The notes beneath the pieces are model-generated. The model was not told the origin of the DNA. It ran no database searches and was given only the letters and a program-made list of their open reading frames with translations. The position numbers and the translations under genes were made by a program. From Bacteroidota bacterium (GTDB lineage: Bacteria > Bacteroidota > Bacteroidia > Bacteroidales > F082), in NCBI GenBank assembly GCA_016845105.1, contig JAERTF010000041.1, forward strand, positions 1 through 64,000: a DNA stretch of 64,000 nt, given 5' to 3'. Positions within the stretch are counted from its first letter, which is position 1, and each line of letters opens with the position of its first letter. Shown here one piece after another: positions 17,637-27,723 of the stretch.

Positions 17637-19979
17637 TTGAAATTACTGTTTAAGAAAATATGGATAGTTATAATTCTGGTATTTTTCGTAATATCAGGAT
17701 GCTCCGTAAAGAAAAACCTATCAGATGGTCAAATACTTATAAACCGCTATTCGGTTAAAATTGATGGAAAACATCCAACCATAAGTAATTCAGAGCTTAA
17801 AACGTTATTAAAACCCGACCCAAATAGTAAATTTCTATTTTTTAGGTTTAAGCTTTGGGCCCACTACAAGTACCAAAACAAACAAACAAAGTTTAATCGT
17901 TGGTTAAACAAACATTTTAGTCAGGAACCATCTTTGTATAATAAAAAAGCAATGGATGATATTACTCATAAAATGAGCCGATATTTAAACAATGTTGGGT
18001 ATTTCAATTCAAAGGTTGATTACACAACCTCATTCAAAAACAAAGTTGTAAATATCAGATTTAATATACACCCAAGTAAGCCTTATCGCTATACTAAAAT
18101 AAGATATGATATAGCAGATACTCTAGTAGATAATTTTTTTAAAAAAGAAATGAATAAGACCCTTATTAAAAGCGGAGATATCTATAATGCATATACACTT
18201 GATGATGAACGTGATAGAATTACCAATCAATTAAGAAATAACGGGTATTATTATTTTAACAGAAATTACATTCAGTACATTGTTGATAGTAACTTTATGG
18301 ATCGAAGCATGAGCATCGATCTGGTTATTAACAATGTAAAAAAACAGGATAATGCAGCACCTGGAACCTTTATTGAAGAAAACCATAACCGTTACTTTAT
18401 AAATGATGTAACTATTATTCCAGAATTTAATCCCAATAACACTTTAAATTACGATACAATTGTTCATAAGATTGATTTTTGGAAAGACACCAACAATTAC
18501 ACCTATAATTTCCTGTATAATAGCAAAATTCATTTATTACCTTCGGCGTTTAACTCAGCAATTAAAATTAAACCAGGGCAACCGTATTCTGCTAAAAAAG
18601 TTCAAACCACTTATCGTAAACTATTTAATTATCAAATAATTCAAACTGCCAATATTAGTTTCGATACTACTAATATGCCTAAGCACTCAAAAATAAATCA
18701 CTATTATCTTAATTCACGTATACAACTTAAGGACAGCAAGTTAAATGCCTTTTCTGCAGAAGTTGAAGGCACAAATTCAAGTGGTGATTTGGGAATTAGA
18801 GGAAACTTGGTTTTTCTGAACAAGAATATTTTTAAAAGAGCTGAAGTTTTCCGAATAAGATTAAAAGGTGGTTTTGAAGCGCAAACCATTAGTGAACCAA
18901 CAGAAAGCAGCACCGGACTATTTAATACATTTGAAGCAGGAATTGATGGAACTATTTTCTTTCCTAGATTTTTATCTCCCATACGTTTAGATAAATTTAA
19001 TCAGGAATATATACCAAATACTAATCTAAACTTTGGTTTCAACTATCAACGTCGACCATATTATTCACGAAATATTACAAATCTAGATATTGGATATACA
19101 TGGAAATCTGGCAAGAGTGTTAATCACATCCTTACACCTATCAATATTAATTATGTTAATATTAACCCAACTCCAACATTCGATTCAATTCTACAAAACG
19201 AACCCAATAGAAGATTAAGGGAACAATATTCTGATCACATGATTGTTGGACTTAAGTATAGTTATATTTTCAACAATCAGAATATGATGGCACTGCAACA
19301 CTTCAACTATTTGCGAGTGAATTTGGAGTCATCGGGTAATTTGTTATATGCTATAAATAAAATCGCCGGTAGCCAGAAGTCTGATAGCGGCTATTATAAT
19401 ATACTTGGTGTGCGATATTCACAATACGTAAGAATGAGTATTGATTTCAGACACTATTATTATTTTTCAAAAAAAACAAATAGTCTTGTTACAAGGATAC
19501 TTTTGGGTGCTGGAGTACCCCTATTAAATTCGGACGAGCTCCCTTATGAAAAGGGTTTTTATGCCGGAGGTGCAAATGATATGAGAGGTTGGTTGTTCAA
19601 AAGCCTTGGGCCTGGAGGTTACTCAGGGTCCAGTGAATATGAAAAAGTTGGGGATATCCAAATTGAAGGCAACATTGAATATAGATTTCCCTTATATGGA
19701 TTTCTTAAGGGCGCAATATTTACTGACATAGGTAATATATGGACCTACAATAAATCAGAAACATTTCCCGACGGCCAGTTTCATTTTAACAAATTCGTTT
19801 CTCAACTTGCGGTAGATGCCGGTTTTGGCTTTAGATTCGACTTTCAGGTCCTTATATTTAGGATTGATATTGCTGCACCAATGAGAAATCCTGCCTACCC
19901 AAGTGGCCATAGATGGAGAATAAAATACCTCCAACCCAAGGATTTCGTTTGGAACTTTGGAATTGGATACCCATTTTAA
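17637..19979 (+). CDS. tamL: TamL-like lipoprotein of the Omp85/BamA superfamily
   Basis: This 780-residue protein combines a lipoprotein signal (lipobox ISGC, Cys22) with POTRA-like repeats in the first ~400 residues and a C-terminal Omp85 beta-barrel ending in aromatic Phe. Barrel features include GAGVPLLNSDELPYEKGFYA and the conserved lid motif GGANDMRGW. A lipidated TamA/BamA homologue is characteristic of Bacteroidota, where TamL is part of outer-membrane homeostasis. The start is TTG: the leader hydrophobic segment begins right there and the next ATG would remove the signal. The helicase gene starts 12 bases after the stop. Confidence 0.82.
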   Translation: MKLLFKKIWIVIILVFFVISGCSVKKNLSDGQILINRYSVKIDGKHPTISNSELKTLLKPDPNSKFLFFRFKLWAHYKYQNKQTKFNRWLNKHFSQEPSLYNKKAMDDITHKMSRYLNNVGYFNSKVDYTTSFKNKVVNIRFNIHPSKPYRYTKIRYDIADTLVDNFFKKEMNKTLIKSGDIYNAYTLDDERDRITNQLRNNGYYYFNRNYIQYIVDSNFMDRSMSIDLVINNVKKQDNAAPGTFIEENHNRYFINDVTIIPEFNPNNTLNYDTIVHKIDFWKDTNNYTYNFLYNSKIHLLPSAFNSAIKIKPGQPYSAKKVQTTYRKLFNYQIIQTANISFDTTNMPKHSKINHYYLNSRIQLKDSKLNAFSAEVEGTNSSGDLGIRGNLVFLNKNIFKRAEVFRIRLKGGFEAQTISEPTESSTGLFNTFEAGIDGTIFFPRFLSPIRLDKFNQEYIPNTNLNFGFNYQRRPYYSRNITNLDIGYTWKSGKSVNHILTPININYVNINPTPTFDSILQNEPNRRLREQYSDHMIVGLKYSYIFNNQNMMALQHFNYLRVNLESSGNLLYAINKIAGSQKSDSGYYNILGVRYSQYVRMSIDFRHYYYFSKKTNSLVTRILLGAGVPLLNSDELPYEKGFYAGGANDMRGWLFKSLGPGGYSGSSEYEKVGDIQIEGNIEYRFPLYGFLKGAIFTDIGNIWTYNKSETFPDGQFHFNKFVSQLAVDAGFGFRFDFQVLIFRIDIAAPMRNPAYPSGHRWRIKYLQPKDFVWNFGIGYPF

Positions 19980-19991
19980 ATTACTTTTTTT

Positions 19992-21455
19992 ATGGATAAT
20001 ACTAACAATGGTAAAAACATTAGTGAAGTAATTAAGGAAAACCTAGATTTTATACCAACCAATGACCAATATAATGTTTGCAGACATCTCGGAGCATTTA
20101 CTTTGAGTAAAAAAGAAAACCCTGTTTACATATTAAAGGGATATGCTGGTACTGGTAAAACTAGTATGATAAGTGCATATGTAAACACTCTGCAACAGTT
20201 AAATACAATTTTCGTATTACTTGCTCCCACCGGAAGAGCGGCAAAAGTTCTTGCACAATATACTAAGCATCATGCTCACACAGTGCATCGATATATTTAT
20301 GTCTTTATGACCAATAAAGATGGAATAACTAATATTGTATTATCACGAAACAAATTAAGGAACTGTGTTTTTATTATAGATGAAGCATCTATGATTGGTG
20401 AAAATAGCCAAACAAATAATGTATTTAGCAGAAACAATCTCTTGGACGACATAATGAAATTTGTTTTTTCACAAAAAGGAAACAAACTCATTTTAGTTGG
20501 CGACACGGCACAATTACCACCTGTTGGAATTGCACTTAGCCCGGCACTAGATCAAGAATACCTTAGAAACACATATTCAATTACATCATTCGAGTTTGAA
20601 ATGAAAGAGGTAATGAGACAAACATTTGACTCCGGTATCCTAACCTCAGCAACAACACTTAGAAAAAAAATTGAAAAGAATGAAACGTCTCTGCCATTCT
20701 TTACCATTGACGATCAATCAAATGATGTAACGAAGATAGAGGATGCAGCTGCGTTTGGCGACTTGCTTATGGAATCATTTACAGATAGTTCGATGGATAA
20801 CGGAATTATTGTCTGCAGATCGAATAAGCAGGCGAATATGTATAACAATCAAATAAGAAGTCATATACTTCAACGCGAATCAGAAATAGAAGCTGGTGAT
20901 TTATTGATGGTTGTAAAAAACAACTACTTCTGGTTAGATAAGGACTCAAAAGCTGGTTTCATAGCCAATGGTGATATTATTAAAATCATTAGATATAAAA
21001 AAACCGAGGAATTATATGGCTTTAGATTTGCAGATGTTGATATTGAGTTTGTAGATTATCCTAACGAAGAACAATTGAATGTTAAAATATTACTTGATAC
21101 AATAACTACCAACGCACCTGGTTTATTGGATCAGGATAATAAACTACTATTTAATTCTGTGGAGGAAGAGTATATGAATTACTCCAATAGAAGAACTCGT
21201 ATGGCTAAAATAAAGGCAAATCCATACTTTAATGCTCTGCATGTAAAATTTAGTTATGCGATGACATGCCATAAAACCCAAGGTGGACAATGGAAAAATG
21301 TTTTTGTAGACAAAGGTTATATTAAAGATGATATTGCTGATATTGAATATCTAAGGTGGCTTTATACTGCAACAACCAGGGCAACACGAAATCTTTTTCT
21401 TATTGGTTTTTCTGATGAATATTTTGATAGTGATACAAACCCTAATTATTATTAA
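19992..21455 (+). CDS. SF1 DNA helicase, RecD/Dda-like
   Basis: This is a 487-residue superfamily 1 helicase. Walker A is GYAGTGKTSM (about residues 50-59), Walker B is FIIDEASMIGE, motif III is LILVGDTAQLPPVG, and the C-terminal UvrD_C_2-type motif is SYAMTCHKTQGGQWKNVFVD, followed by YTATTRA. This pattern matches RecD2/Dda/Pif1-like 5'-3' helicases involved in repair or replication restart. It is shorter than RecD2 and has no recognised N-terminal extension. It starts 12 bases after tamL and may be co-transcribed with it, without an evident shared function. Confidence 0.85.
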   Translation: MDNTNNGKNISEVIKENLDFIPTNDQYNVCRHLGAFTLSKKENPVYILKGYAGTGKTSMISAYVNTLQQLNTIFVLLAPTGRAAKVLAQYTKHHAHTVHRYIYVFMTNKDGITNIVLSRNKLRNCVFIIDEASMIGENSQTNNVFSRNNLLDDIMKFVFSQKGNKLILVGDTAQLPPVGIALSPALDQEYLRNTYSITSFEFEMKEVMRQTFDSGILTSATTLRKKIEKNETSLPFFTIDDQSNDVTKIEDAAAFGDLLMESFTDSSMDNGIIVCRSNKQANMYNNQIRSHILQRESEIEAGDLLMVVKNNYFWLDKDSKAGFIANGDIIKIIRYKKTEELYGFRFADVDIEFVDYPNEEQLNVKILLDTITTNAPGLLDQDNKLLFNSVEEEYMNYSNRRTRMAKIKANPYFNALHVKFSYAMTCHKTQGGQWKNVFVDKGYIKDDIADIEYLRWLYTATTRATRNLFLIGFSDEYFDSDTNPNYY

Positions 21456-21495
21456 TTTTACAACTGTGAAATCCATAGTCTTTAATTGATGAATT

Positions 21496-22044
21496 ATGAA
21501 TATACAAATATTGTTTGCATTATTTACCATTTGTACTAGCACTTTACTAGCACAAGAACCAGGATATCAAACCTATTCAGCTAACATGATTATAGTTGCT
21601 AAAATTGATGGTGAGAATCATGAATGGGAAAATAATAGGATTATGGTAAACCTGAATTATAAAACAGGAAACATCAGAATCGATCTTAAAAACAACGACT
21701 TCTACAGTAGTAAACCAGAGGAACCAACACTTAATGATAGCTTAACTGACAATACAAAATATACGTTTAAAGGTATATTACCAATTGAGCAAATCATTAA
21801 TCAGAAAACCTATAATCAAGAATATACAACCGAGTTACAATTAACTAACGATGATATCGATTTTAGTAATGAGGTAATATTTAAAATGAACATCATGCGA
21901 ACTAGTCAGCAATCTGGCAGCTACCGAGTGTTCACATTAATTGGTACAATTTATAATGATGAACTAAAACTACCGGCATTTAAGGGATATGATAATGAAG
22001 TAGAGATTAGGATATTGTTTAATGCATTTTGGAATAACATGTAA
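21496..22044 (+). CDS. Small secreted protein of unknown function
   Basis: The 182-residue product was not recognised. It has a signal peptide (ALFTICTSTLLAQ) and a mature part that looks beta-rich and soluble, with no lipobox or T9SS domain. It starts 40 bases after the helicase and converges on ispF with only 10 bases between the genes. Probably a periplasmic or surface protein; no function can be inferred. Confidence 0.6.
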   Translation: MNIQILFALFTICTSTLLAQEPGYQTYSANMIIVAKIDGENHEWENNRIMVNLNYKTGNIRIDLKNNDFYSSKPEEPTLNDSLTDNTKYTFKGILPIEQIINQKTYNQEYTTELQLTNDDIDFSNEVIFKMNIMRTSQQSGSYRVFTLIGTIYNDELKLPAFKGYDNEVEIRILFNAFWNNM

Positions 22045-22054
22045 GTAATGTTCA

Positions 22055-22534
22055 TTACTTAGTGATCAATGCAATGGCTTCGGCAGCAATTCCTTCATTT
22101 TGGCCAATAAATCCAAGTTTATCAGTAGTAGTAGCCTTTACTGATACATCTTGATAGTTCATATTCAATACTTCTGCAATATTTTTACGCATATGGATAA
22201 TATTGTCACTTATTTTTGGTGATTGAAGGATTACTACAGAATCAATATTTATTATCTGAAAACCATTTTTTTGGACTACTTGGTAAACTGACTCTAGTAG
22301 CTCCAATCCTGGTAAATCTTTATTCCTGACATCTGAACTGGGAAAATGTTGACCGATATCTCCTTGGGCAGCCGCTCCAAGCAATGAGTCAGCTATAGCA
22401 TGTATTAGTACATCGCCATCAGAAAAACCCAGGATACCAAGATTTGAAGAAATGGAAACTCCACCTAATATTAGCTTGCGGTTTGGTACAAGCTTATGAA
22501 CATCATATCCTATACCTATTTTTAAGCCGGACAT
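22055..22534 (-). CDS. ispF: 2-C-methyl-D-erythritol 2,4-cyclodiphosphate synthase
   Basis: This is a 159-residue trimeric enzyme of the MEP isoprenoid pathway that cyclises CDP-methylerythritol 2-phosphate. The motifs are complete: GIGYDVHKL (zinc ligands Asp and His), GGVSI, GDVLIHAIADSLLGAA with the third zinc ligand, DIGQHFP and the C-terminal KATTTDKLGFIG. The start codon overlaps the last base of the porV stop codon, so the two genes are translationally coupled. Confidence 0.95.
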   Translation of the reverse strand: MSGLKIGIGYDVHKLVPNRKLILGGVSISSNLGILGFSDGDVLIHAIADSLLGAAAQGDIGQHFPSSDVRNKDLPGLELLESVYQVVQKNGFQIINIDSVVILQSPKISDNIIHMRKNIAEVLNMNYQDVSVKATTTDKLGFIGQNEGIAAEAIALITK

Positions 22535-23730
22535 TATTTTGGAGGAGCAGTATTTTTGTTGCCCTTACCTAGATCAAACAATAATGAGAATCTTAAAGTA
22601 TTTTGCAAAGGATTTTGATCTTGTGTGACAGGAATCAAATAAGAGAAATCCAACCCGAACACATTATAACGTAATCCTACACCCAGCGTAGCATATTTCC
22701 GATTTCCTTTTGTTAAATCTTCGTAGAAAAATCCACCACGTAGAGCAAGAACATCCGTATACCAATACTCAGTACCAAAAGCAAAACTAAATTCTCTCAT
22801 TTCTTCTGAAAACCCTCCAGGTGCATCATACCATGATTGAATCATTCCTTGTATTGGTCCAACATTTGGATCCATGCCTTTTTCGATGATATATGTACCG
22901 TCAGGGTTAGTAGAATCAGAATATATTGGAGGCGTAGGTACTAATAACTTATTAATATCTACCTGAAAAGAAAGACTGTTGTAATCATCTAGTTCCAACG
23001 TCAATCTTGGCCCTATTCTCAAATTCGTGGGTATAAAGTCTTTTTCGATATTTGTTCCTGAATATGATATCTTACTTCCCATATTTGAAATATTAATACC
23101 CCAGGCAAATTGAGCATCCATTGTTTTAAACCAATCAACATCATCTTCCCAGTATAAAGCAATATCTGCAGCAACAGATGTCCCCGGTTTTGTTTCAACA
23201 CCTTGAACAAATTGCCCTTGAGTTAGATTCGAATATATAAACCTACCTGCTACTGCAATTGATAGTTTATCAGTAAGTACACGTGCATATGTCGCATCAA
23301 TGGCAAATTCATTTGGTTTGTAAGTACCAATGGGGTCACCTACATTATTAGTAAATGTTATTTCACCAAGTGAAAAGTACCTTAGTGAAGCAGCAAATGT
23401 TGACATGGGATTAATTCGTTTATAAAATGACACATATGCTAAATTAATATCATTAACCAGATTTCTTAACCATGGGGTATATGAAAGTGCAAATCCCATA
23501 TCATCAGCAATCTTTGCATACTTAGCAGGATTCCAATGCATTGAATTAGCATCGGCTGATGAAGCAACACCACCATCACCCATACCTCCAGCACGGGCAT
23601 CAGGCCCAATCATAAGTAAAGGTACTGCAGTGGTAATTGTATTTAATTGTTGTCCATTCTTTTCAATCTGAGCGTTAACATTTGAAAAAAGAACTGTTGC
23701 AATCAGTAATATTAAAATCTTCTGTCTCAT
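22534..23730 (-). CDS. porV: Type IX secretion outer-membrane protein PorV (LptO)
   Basis: The 398-residue protein has a signal peptide (ending SNVNAQ) and a long FadL-like beta-barrel. The N-terminal plug region PLLMIGPDARAGGMGDGGVA is the recognised PorV signature. PorV shuttles cargo with C-terminal domains from the translocon to the PorU sortase on the cell surface. Here it lies just downstream of two porU paralogues and upstream of ispF, all on the minus strand. A perfect -7 element (23758-23765) precedes it. Confidence 0.92.
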   Translation of the reverse strand: MRQKILILLIATVLFSNVNAQIEKNGQQLNTITTAVPLLMIGPDARAGGMGDGGVASSADANSMHWNPAKYAKIADDMGFALSYTPWLRNLVNDINLAYVSFYKRINPMSTFAASLRYFSLGEITFTNNVGDPIGTYKPNEFAIDATYARVLTDKLSIAVAGRFIYSNLTQGQFVQGVETKPGTSVAADIALYWEDDVDWFKTMDAQFAWGINISNMGSKISYSGTNIEKDFIPTNLRIGPRLTLELDDYNSLSFQVDINKLLVPTPPIYSDSTNPDGTYIIEKGMDPNVGPIQGMIQSWYDAPGGFSEEMREFSFAFGTEYWYTDVLALRGGFFYEDLTKGNRKYATLGVGLRYNVFGLDFSYLIPVTQDQNPLQNTLRFSLLFDLGKGNKNTAPPK

Positions 23731-23757
23731 CTATTTACTTGTAATTAAAAAAGGTTG

Positions 23758-23765
23758 CAAACCTA
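23758..23765 (-). promoter_or_regulatory. Predicted -7 element for porV
   Basis: CAAACCTA on the plus strand reads TAGGTTTG on the minus strand, 27 bases before the porV ATG. No -33 TTG at proper spacing was seen. Confidence 0.35.
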
Positions 23766-23866
23766 ACGAAATATTTTTATTTATATTATGAAATTAACTC
23801 CAAAAATGGACCTAAACATATTTATTGCATTTATTGTATGTTATTAACGAATAATTAGGATTATTG

Positions 23867-26800
23867 TTATTTGTTGATCTTAATTAATTTTTGTTGTTGG
23901 ACTGTAATATTTCCATACGAATCTTCCACTTCAATAGTATAGATAAAAATACCTGAATCCACATTTGATCCATCCATATTTTTTCCATCCCAAATCAATG
24001 GTCCATTCTCAACTGATTGGAGGTTGTTATTTGATAATTCAGTAATTAGGCTTCCTTTCATATCATAAATCCTGACCTTAGAACTGAGTACAGAACCAAA
24101 TTTATTATGGTCGAAACTAAATTCCGTATAATCAGAAAATGGGTTTGGATAGTTTTTAACATTAAGAAGTCGAATATCAGCGGAATTATCAACAATAAAT
24201 TCGATAGTTTTTTCTGATGAATTGTTATATAAATCCCAGGCCTTAATGGTTAATGTATGAGCCCCTTCTTCAAGCTCGTTAAATGGAAAAATAATTTTAC
24301 CCGACTTATATGAGTCGACGTCGATTTGAAAATGCTTATTCATTATAAACTGATTTGAATAATCATTATCAATTACCATTATGATATCACGACCAAGACC
24401 ATTCCCTGTTGTATTAATACCATTACTATCACTAATATATGATAATAAAACCGGATTGTTGGTTACAACATCGCCCGATTTAAACAAATTATTATTCAAA
24501 TACATTTCAATATCTGGTCCAACATTATCTATTTCAGCATTTTCGTCAATTCCACCCAAAAGTAACTCATCATAAGCACCCCATGCATCAATAAACTCAA
24601 CGGTGTCTACAGCATAATATCTTATCTTACCATAACCATATTTATAGGATATATCTTTAGGCACCATAAAGTCAAAACTAAACTCACCATTTTTTACACT
24701 TACCTTTCCATCAAATAGTACCTTGTCAAAAAGTGTAAAGTCCTGTGGGTAACTATTTCCATCATTTGCCAAGGTTGTATATGTTGATGCTTTATCTACA
24801 ACTTTTGGATAAACATAACCGTTGAAATTAGGCATTAATTGTCCGTTGTCATCCTGAATTTCACCAGTAATACTAACGATATCCAATGCCTGTACAGTGT
24901 CAGACTTACCTAATGATCTTACTTTTCTATTGGTAGTACCAACTGTAAACTGAGGGTAGGCGAGTGTAAGTGCTGGATCTCCCAATAGAACAAAGTTCAA
25001 GTAATTCTCATCTGAAGGTATTTTAGACAAACGAACCAAATCTCCAAGTCTGGGTTTATTACCACTGTCATCATGCAACAAATTTGCATATATCCTACGA
25101 TTAACAACCTCATTAGCATGTGCATATGCTAACCTAGTGGTTGTTAACAACCCAATTGCACCACCTTTATCATTCAAAAAAACATATTCACCTGCTGATT
25201 TAAATTCGGGATCATCGAAGCGACTAAATTCACAAGTTGCGGTAATAATTAATGGCATATTGCTATAATTATCAAAAGCATTTATCATTGGCACATCCAA
25301 TACCAGTTCATCCGACCATCCAATTAGGCCGCCATGCCCTGTATAGTTCAAAATAAGTGCACCCGTTTCCATTTGCTCATTTATTTTCTTATTCACATCA
25401 GGATAACGAAAACCTCCAGGAACCGTAATCTTATTATAAGAATCCAAAAATATCTTATTAATTCCCAAACCTTTGTGTAAGGTATCGCTCATTTCAGCCA
25501 ATCCTTCTGCTTGTCTTAGATGCAAATTATTATCCCTGTCATCAGCAACAAAACAAATATTTGTTCTCCAATCACCCATATTTAACTTTGACCTGGTTAT
25601 GTAGGCCTCAATTTTATCTACTGCTGATTTAGCTTCTTCTGCTGTGCTAATTGGAAAACGCCCGATTCCAATATCCAGCTCACCAGATGCACTTGGCCCC
25701 TCATAATCATCCAGTAATCCAAAATAATCATCAGTAACAAAAGAGCCAGTTTCACGCAATGATTCCTTTGATTCATACGTGGGAACTAAGTTTGTATTAT
25801 CATGAACTCGATGCTTATAATCAAATGATGCATCACCAAAAAGTAATAAGTAAGCTCTATTTTGATCAAAAGCTTGTCTTTTATACAGCATCCGCATAAA
25901 ATTCCTAATCGCACTTATATCCTGAGAACCAGATGAGAATTCATTATAGAGCTGCTTTGGGCTAATACATATTGTTTTTAAACCATCGTGTTCCCTATGA
26001 ATATTTGCAAGTCTTTCGGCTTCATCTGCAAATTGTTCAGGTCTAATAATAACGAAATTCACCTCCCCTATTCCATGTAAGTTTTGGTTTGGGATTTCTT
26101 CATATGAAATTGGCGAATAGTATTCATCACCATTAAAAATGGTAAATGTTTTTAGTGAATCAGTGGGTATGGTAAATCTGTAAATATCATCTTCATATGC
26201 TCCAACTACCCGTCGAGGATTATGAATATCTGATATATCCCAAATTATATCATTAGTTGTTGTATTGGATATACTATAATCAGTAATGTTACCAGTTGCG
26301 CAAACATCTGGATTACTAAACACCATTTGATTACTCGAAAACACTAGTTCACGTTCTACATTTAATTCAATATAATCAAGCCATGCAATTGCGTTTTCAT
26401 CATCTGACAGATATACTATCCTAACATCAATTTCATCATCTTCAACAAAGAAGGTTCTGTCAGTACTCGATTTACGGGCAAATATTCCCAGTGAATGACT
26501 TACATATCTTATTTTAGTTGAATCAACTATTCTTTCATCATTTATGTATACTTCATAATATGAATCAACAGCAGCTCTACCTATTATATCCATACTTAAA
26601 AAAACTGGCTCACCTTTAAGTAAATTTGGAAATTTAAATGAAAAAATTCGCTCAAGAGTGTCACTGGTAAACCTTTCTCCAAACCATTCTTTACCAGTTG
26701 ACATCATATTCTCATATTCAGATTCATGTACAGAATAATCTACGAATGAATTTACTGATTGAGTTGCATCATCGCCAATACTAACAATATCAGTAATTTG

Positions 26801-27667
26801 CTTTGCACTACCTCTATCAGGAGTAAAAAAGTAATATGAAGTATCGGAATAAATATTTGTTACGTGATTGTATCTGGATTCAAAAATATTATACCACCAT
26901 GTGGTAGGCCCCTGTGCATAAAAAAGGATATAATCTTCTGGATCAAACTTACCATCTTCAAAACCCGTAAAATGCACTGAGTTCTCCTGAAGATCATCGA
27001 GTACAAGTTTATCATTTAATTCGGTAAGTACTCCATCATAGTTACCAAATATTCCTAATTTATTAACGTCTATTTGTGATGGGGATAAACCCATATTTTC
27101 CACATCTTCATAAGATAGTTTATGAACACCTGTATTAGTAATTCCAAATTTAATCCAACTACCAGTCGACAGAACCGATTCGTTTTTATATGTTAAAATG
27201 GCATTAGATTCTTTTCTAGTTTCTATGGTTGGCACAAAATCAATAATCAAATTAAACTCAAGAAGTCTGATAATCTGGGATTCATCGTAATTCCATTTAG
27301 TTGGTATCACATGAACCATTGCTTTACTTCCAATATAGTTAATTCTAATTTCAAACTCATTTCCTATTAAATCATTATCTGACAAGCAGTTTGATAAGCT
27401 ATTTGATAATGAGTCTGTTTTTAAATCTCTAATATAGGCTTCGCATTCGAATAGTTCGCCGGGTAAATTAGCTTCATATTTAAAAACAGGGAATGATCCA
27501 AATTCAGCAATATTTACAGCACCATCGAAAGTTAAATAAACGACTTCACTATGTTTTGTTTCCTGTTTTATTACATCGTTAAAACAGATATTAACCAATT
27601 GATTGATCTGAGCAAAAAGTGCCGTATTAAATAATACAGCTATTGTTATTAAATAAATTTTTCTCAT
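23867..27667 (-). CDS. PorU-type C25 peptidase (second paralogue), T9SS sortase-like
   Basis: This 1266-residue secreted protein belongs to the gingipain-like C25 cysteine peptidases related to PorU, the enzyme that removes C-terminal sorting domains and attaches cargo to lipopolysaccharide. It has a signal peptide (ending LFAQ), an N-terminal beta-rich prodomain, and the catalytic domain with His778 (NYTGHGGLIGW) and Cys812 (ITATCEFSRFDD). The C-terminus is a FlgD-like/T9SS sorting domain (NYPNPFSDYTEFSF, SGIFIYTI). It lies 56 bases downstream of the other PorU gene, from which it must have arisen by duplication. Both catalytic residues are intact. The next gene is porV. Confidence 0.85.
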   Translation of the reverse strand: MRKIYLITIAVLFNTALFAQINQLVNICFNDVIKQETKHSEVVYLTFDGAVNIAEFGSFPVFKYEANLPGELFECEAYIRDLKTDSLSNSLSNCLSDNDLIGNEFEIRINYIGSKAMVHVIPTKWNYDESQIIRLLEFNLIIDFVPTIETRKESNAILTYKNESVLSTGSWIKFGITNTGVHKLSYEDVENMGLSPSQIDVNKLGIFGNYDGVLTELNDKLVLDDLQENSVHFTGFEDGKFDPEDYILFYAQGPTTWWYNIFESRYNHVTNIYSDTSYYFFTPDRGSAKQITDIVSIGDDATQSVNSFVDYSVHESEYENMMSTGKEWFGERFTSDTLERIFSFKFPNLLKGEPVFLSMDIIGRAAVDSYYEVYINDERIVDSTKIRYVSHSLGIFARKSSTDRTFFVEDDEIDVRIVYLSDDENAIAWLDYIELNVERELVFSSNQMVFSNPDVCATGNITDYSISNTTTNDIIWDISDIHNPRRVVGAYEDDIYRFTIPTDSLKTFTIFNGDEYYSPISYEEIPNQNLHGIGEVNFVIIRPEQFADEAERLANIHREHDGLKTICISPKQLYNEFSSGSQDISAIRNFMRMLYKRQAFDQNRAYLLLFGDASFDYKHRVHDNTNLVPTYESKESLRETGSFVTDDYFGLLDDYEGPSASGELDIGIGRFPISTAEEAKSAVDKIEAYITRSKLNMGDWRTNICFVADDRDNNLHLRQAEGLAEMSDTLHKGLGINKIFLDSYNKITVPGGFRYPDVNKKINEQMETGALILNYTGHGGLIGWSDELVLDVPMINAFDNYSNMPLIITATCEFSRFDDPEFKSAGEYVFLNDKGGAIGLLTTTRLAYAHANEVVNRRIYANLLHDDSGNKPRLGDLVRLSKIPSDENYLNFVLLGDPALTLAYPQFTVGTTNRKVRSLGKSDTVQALDIVSITGEIQDDNGQLMPNFNGYVYPKVVDKASTYTTLANDGNSYPQDFTLFDKVLFDGKVSVKNGEFSFDFMVPKDISYKYGYGKIRYYAVDTVEFIDAWGAYDELLLGGIDENAEIDNVGPDIEMYLNNNLFKSGDVVTNNPVLLSYISDSNGINTTGNGLGRDIIMVIDNDYSNQFIMNKHFQIDVDSYKSGKIIFPFNELEEGAHTLTIKAWDLYNNSSEKTIEFIVDNSADIRLLNVKNYPNPFSDYTEFSFDHNKFGSVLSSKVRIYDMKGSLITELSNNNLQSVENGPLIWDGKNMDGSNVDSGIFIYTIEVEDSYGNITVQQQKLIKINK

Positions 27668-27723
27668 ATAGCAACGACAAAAATAATAATCTTATGGTTG
27701 GCTCATTAACGATCTACATCATA

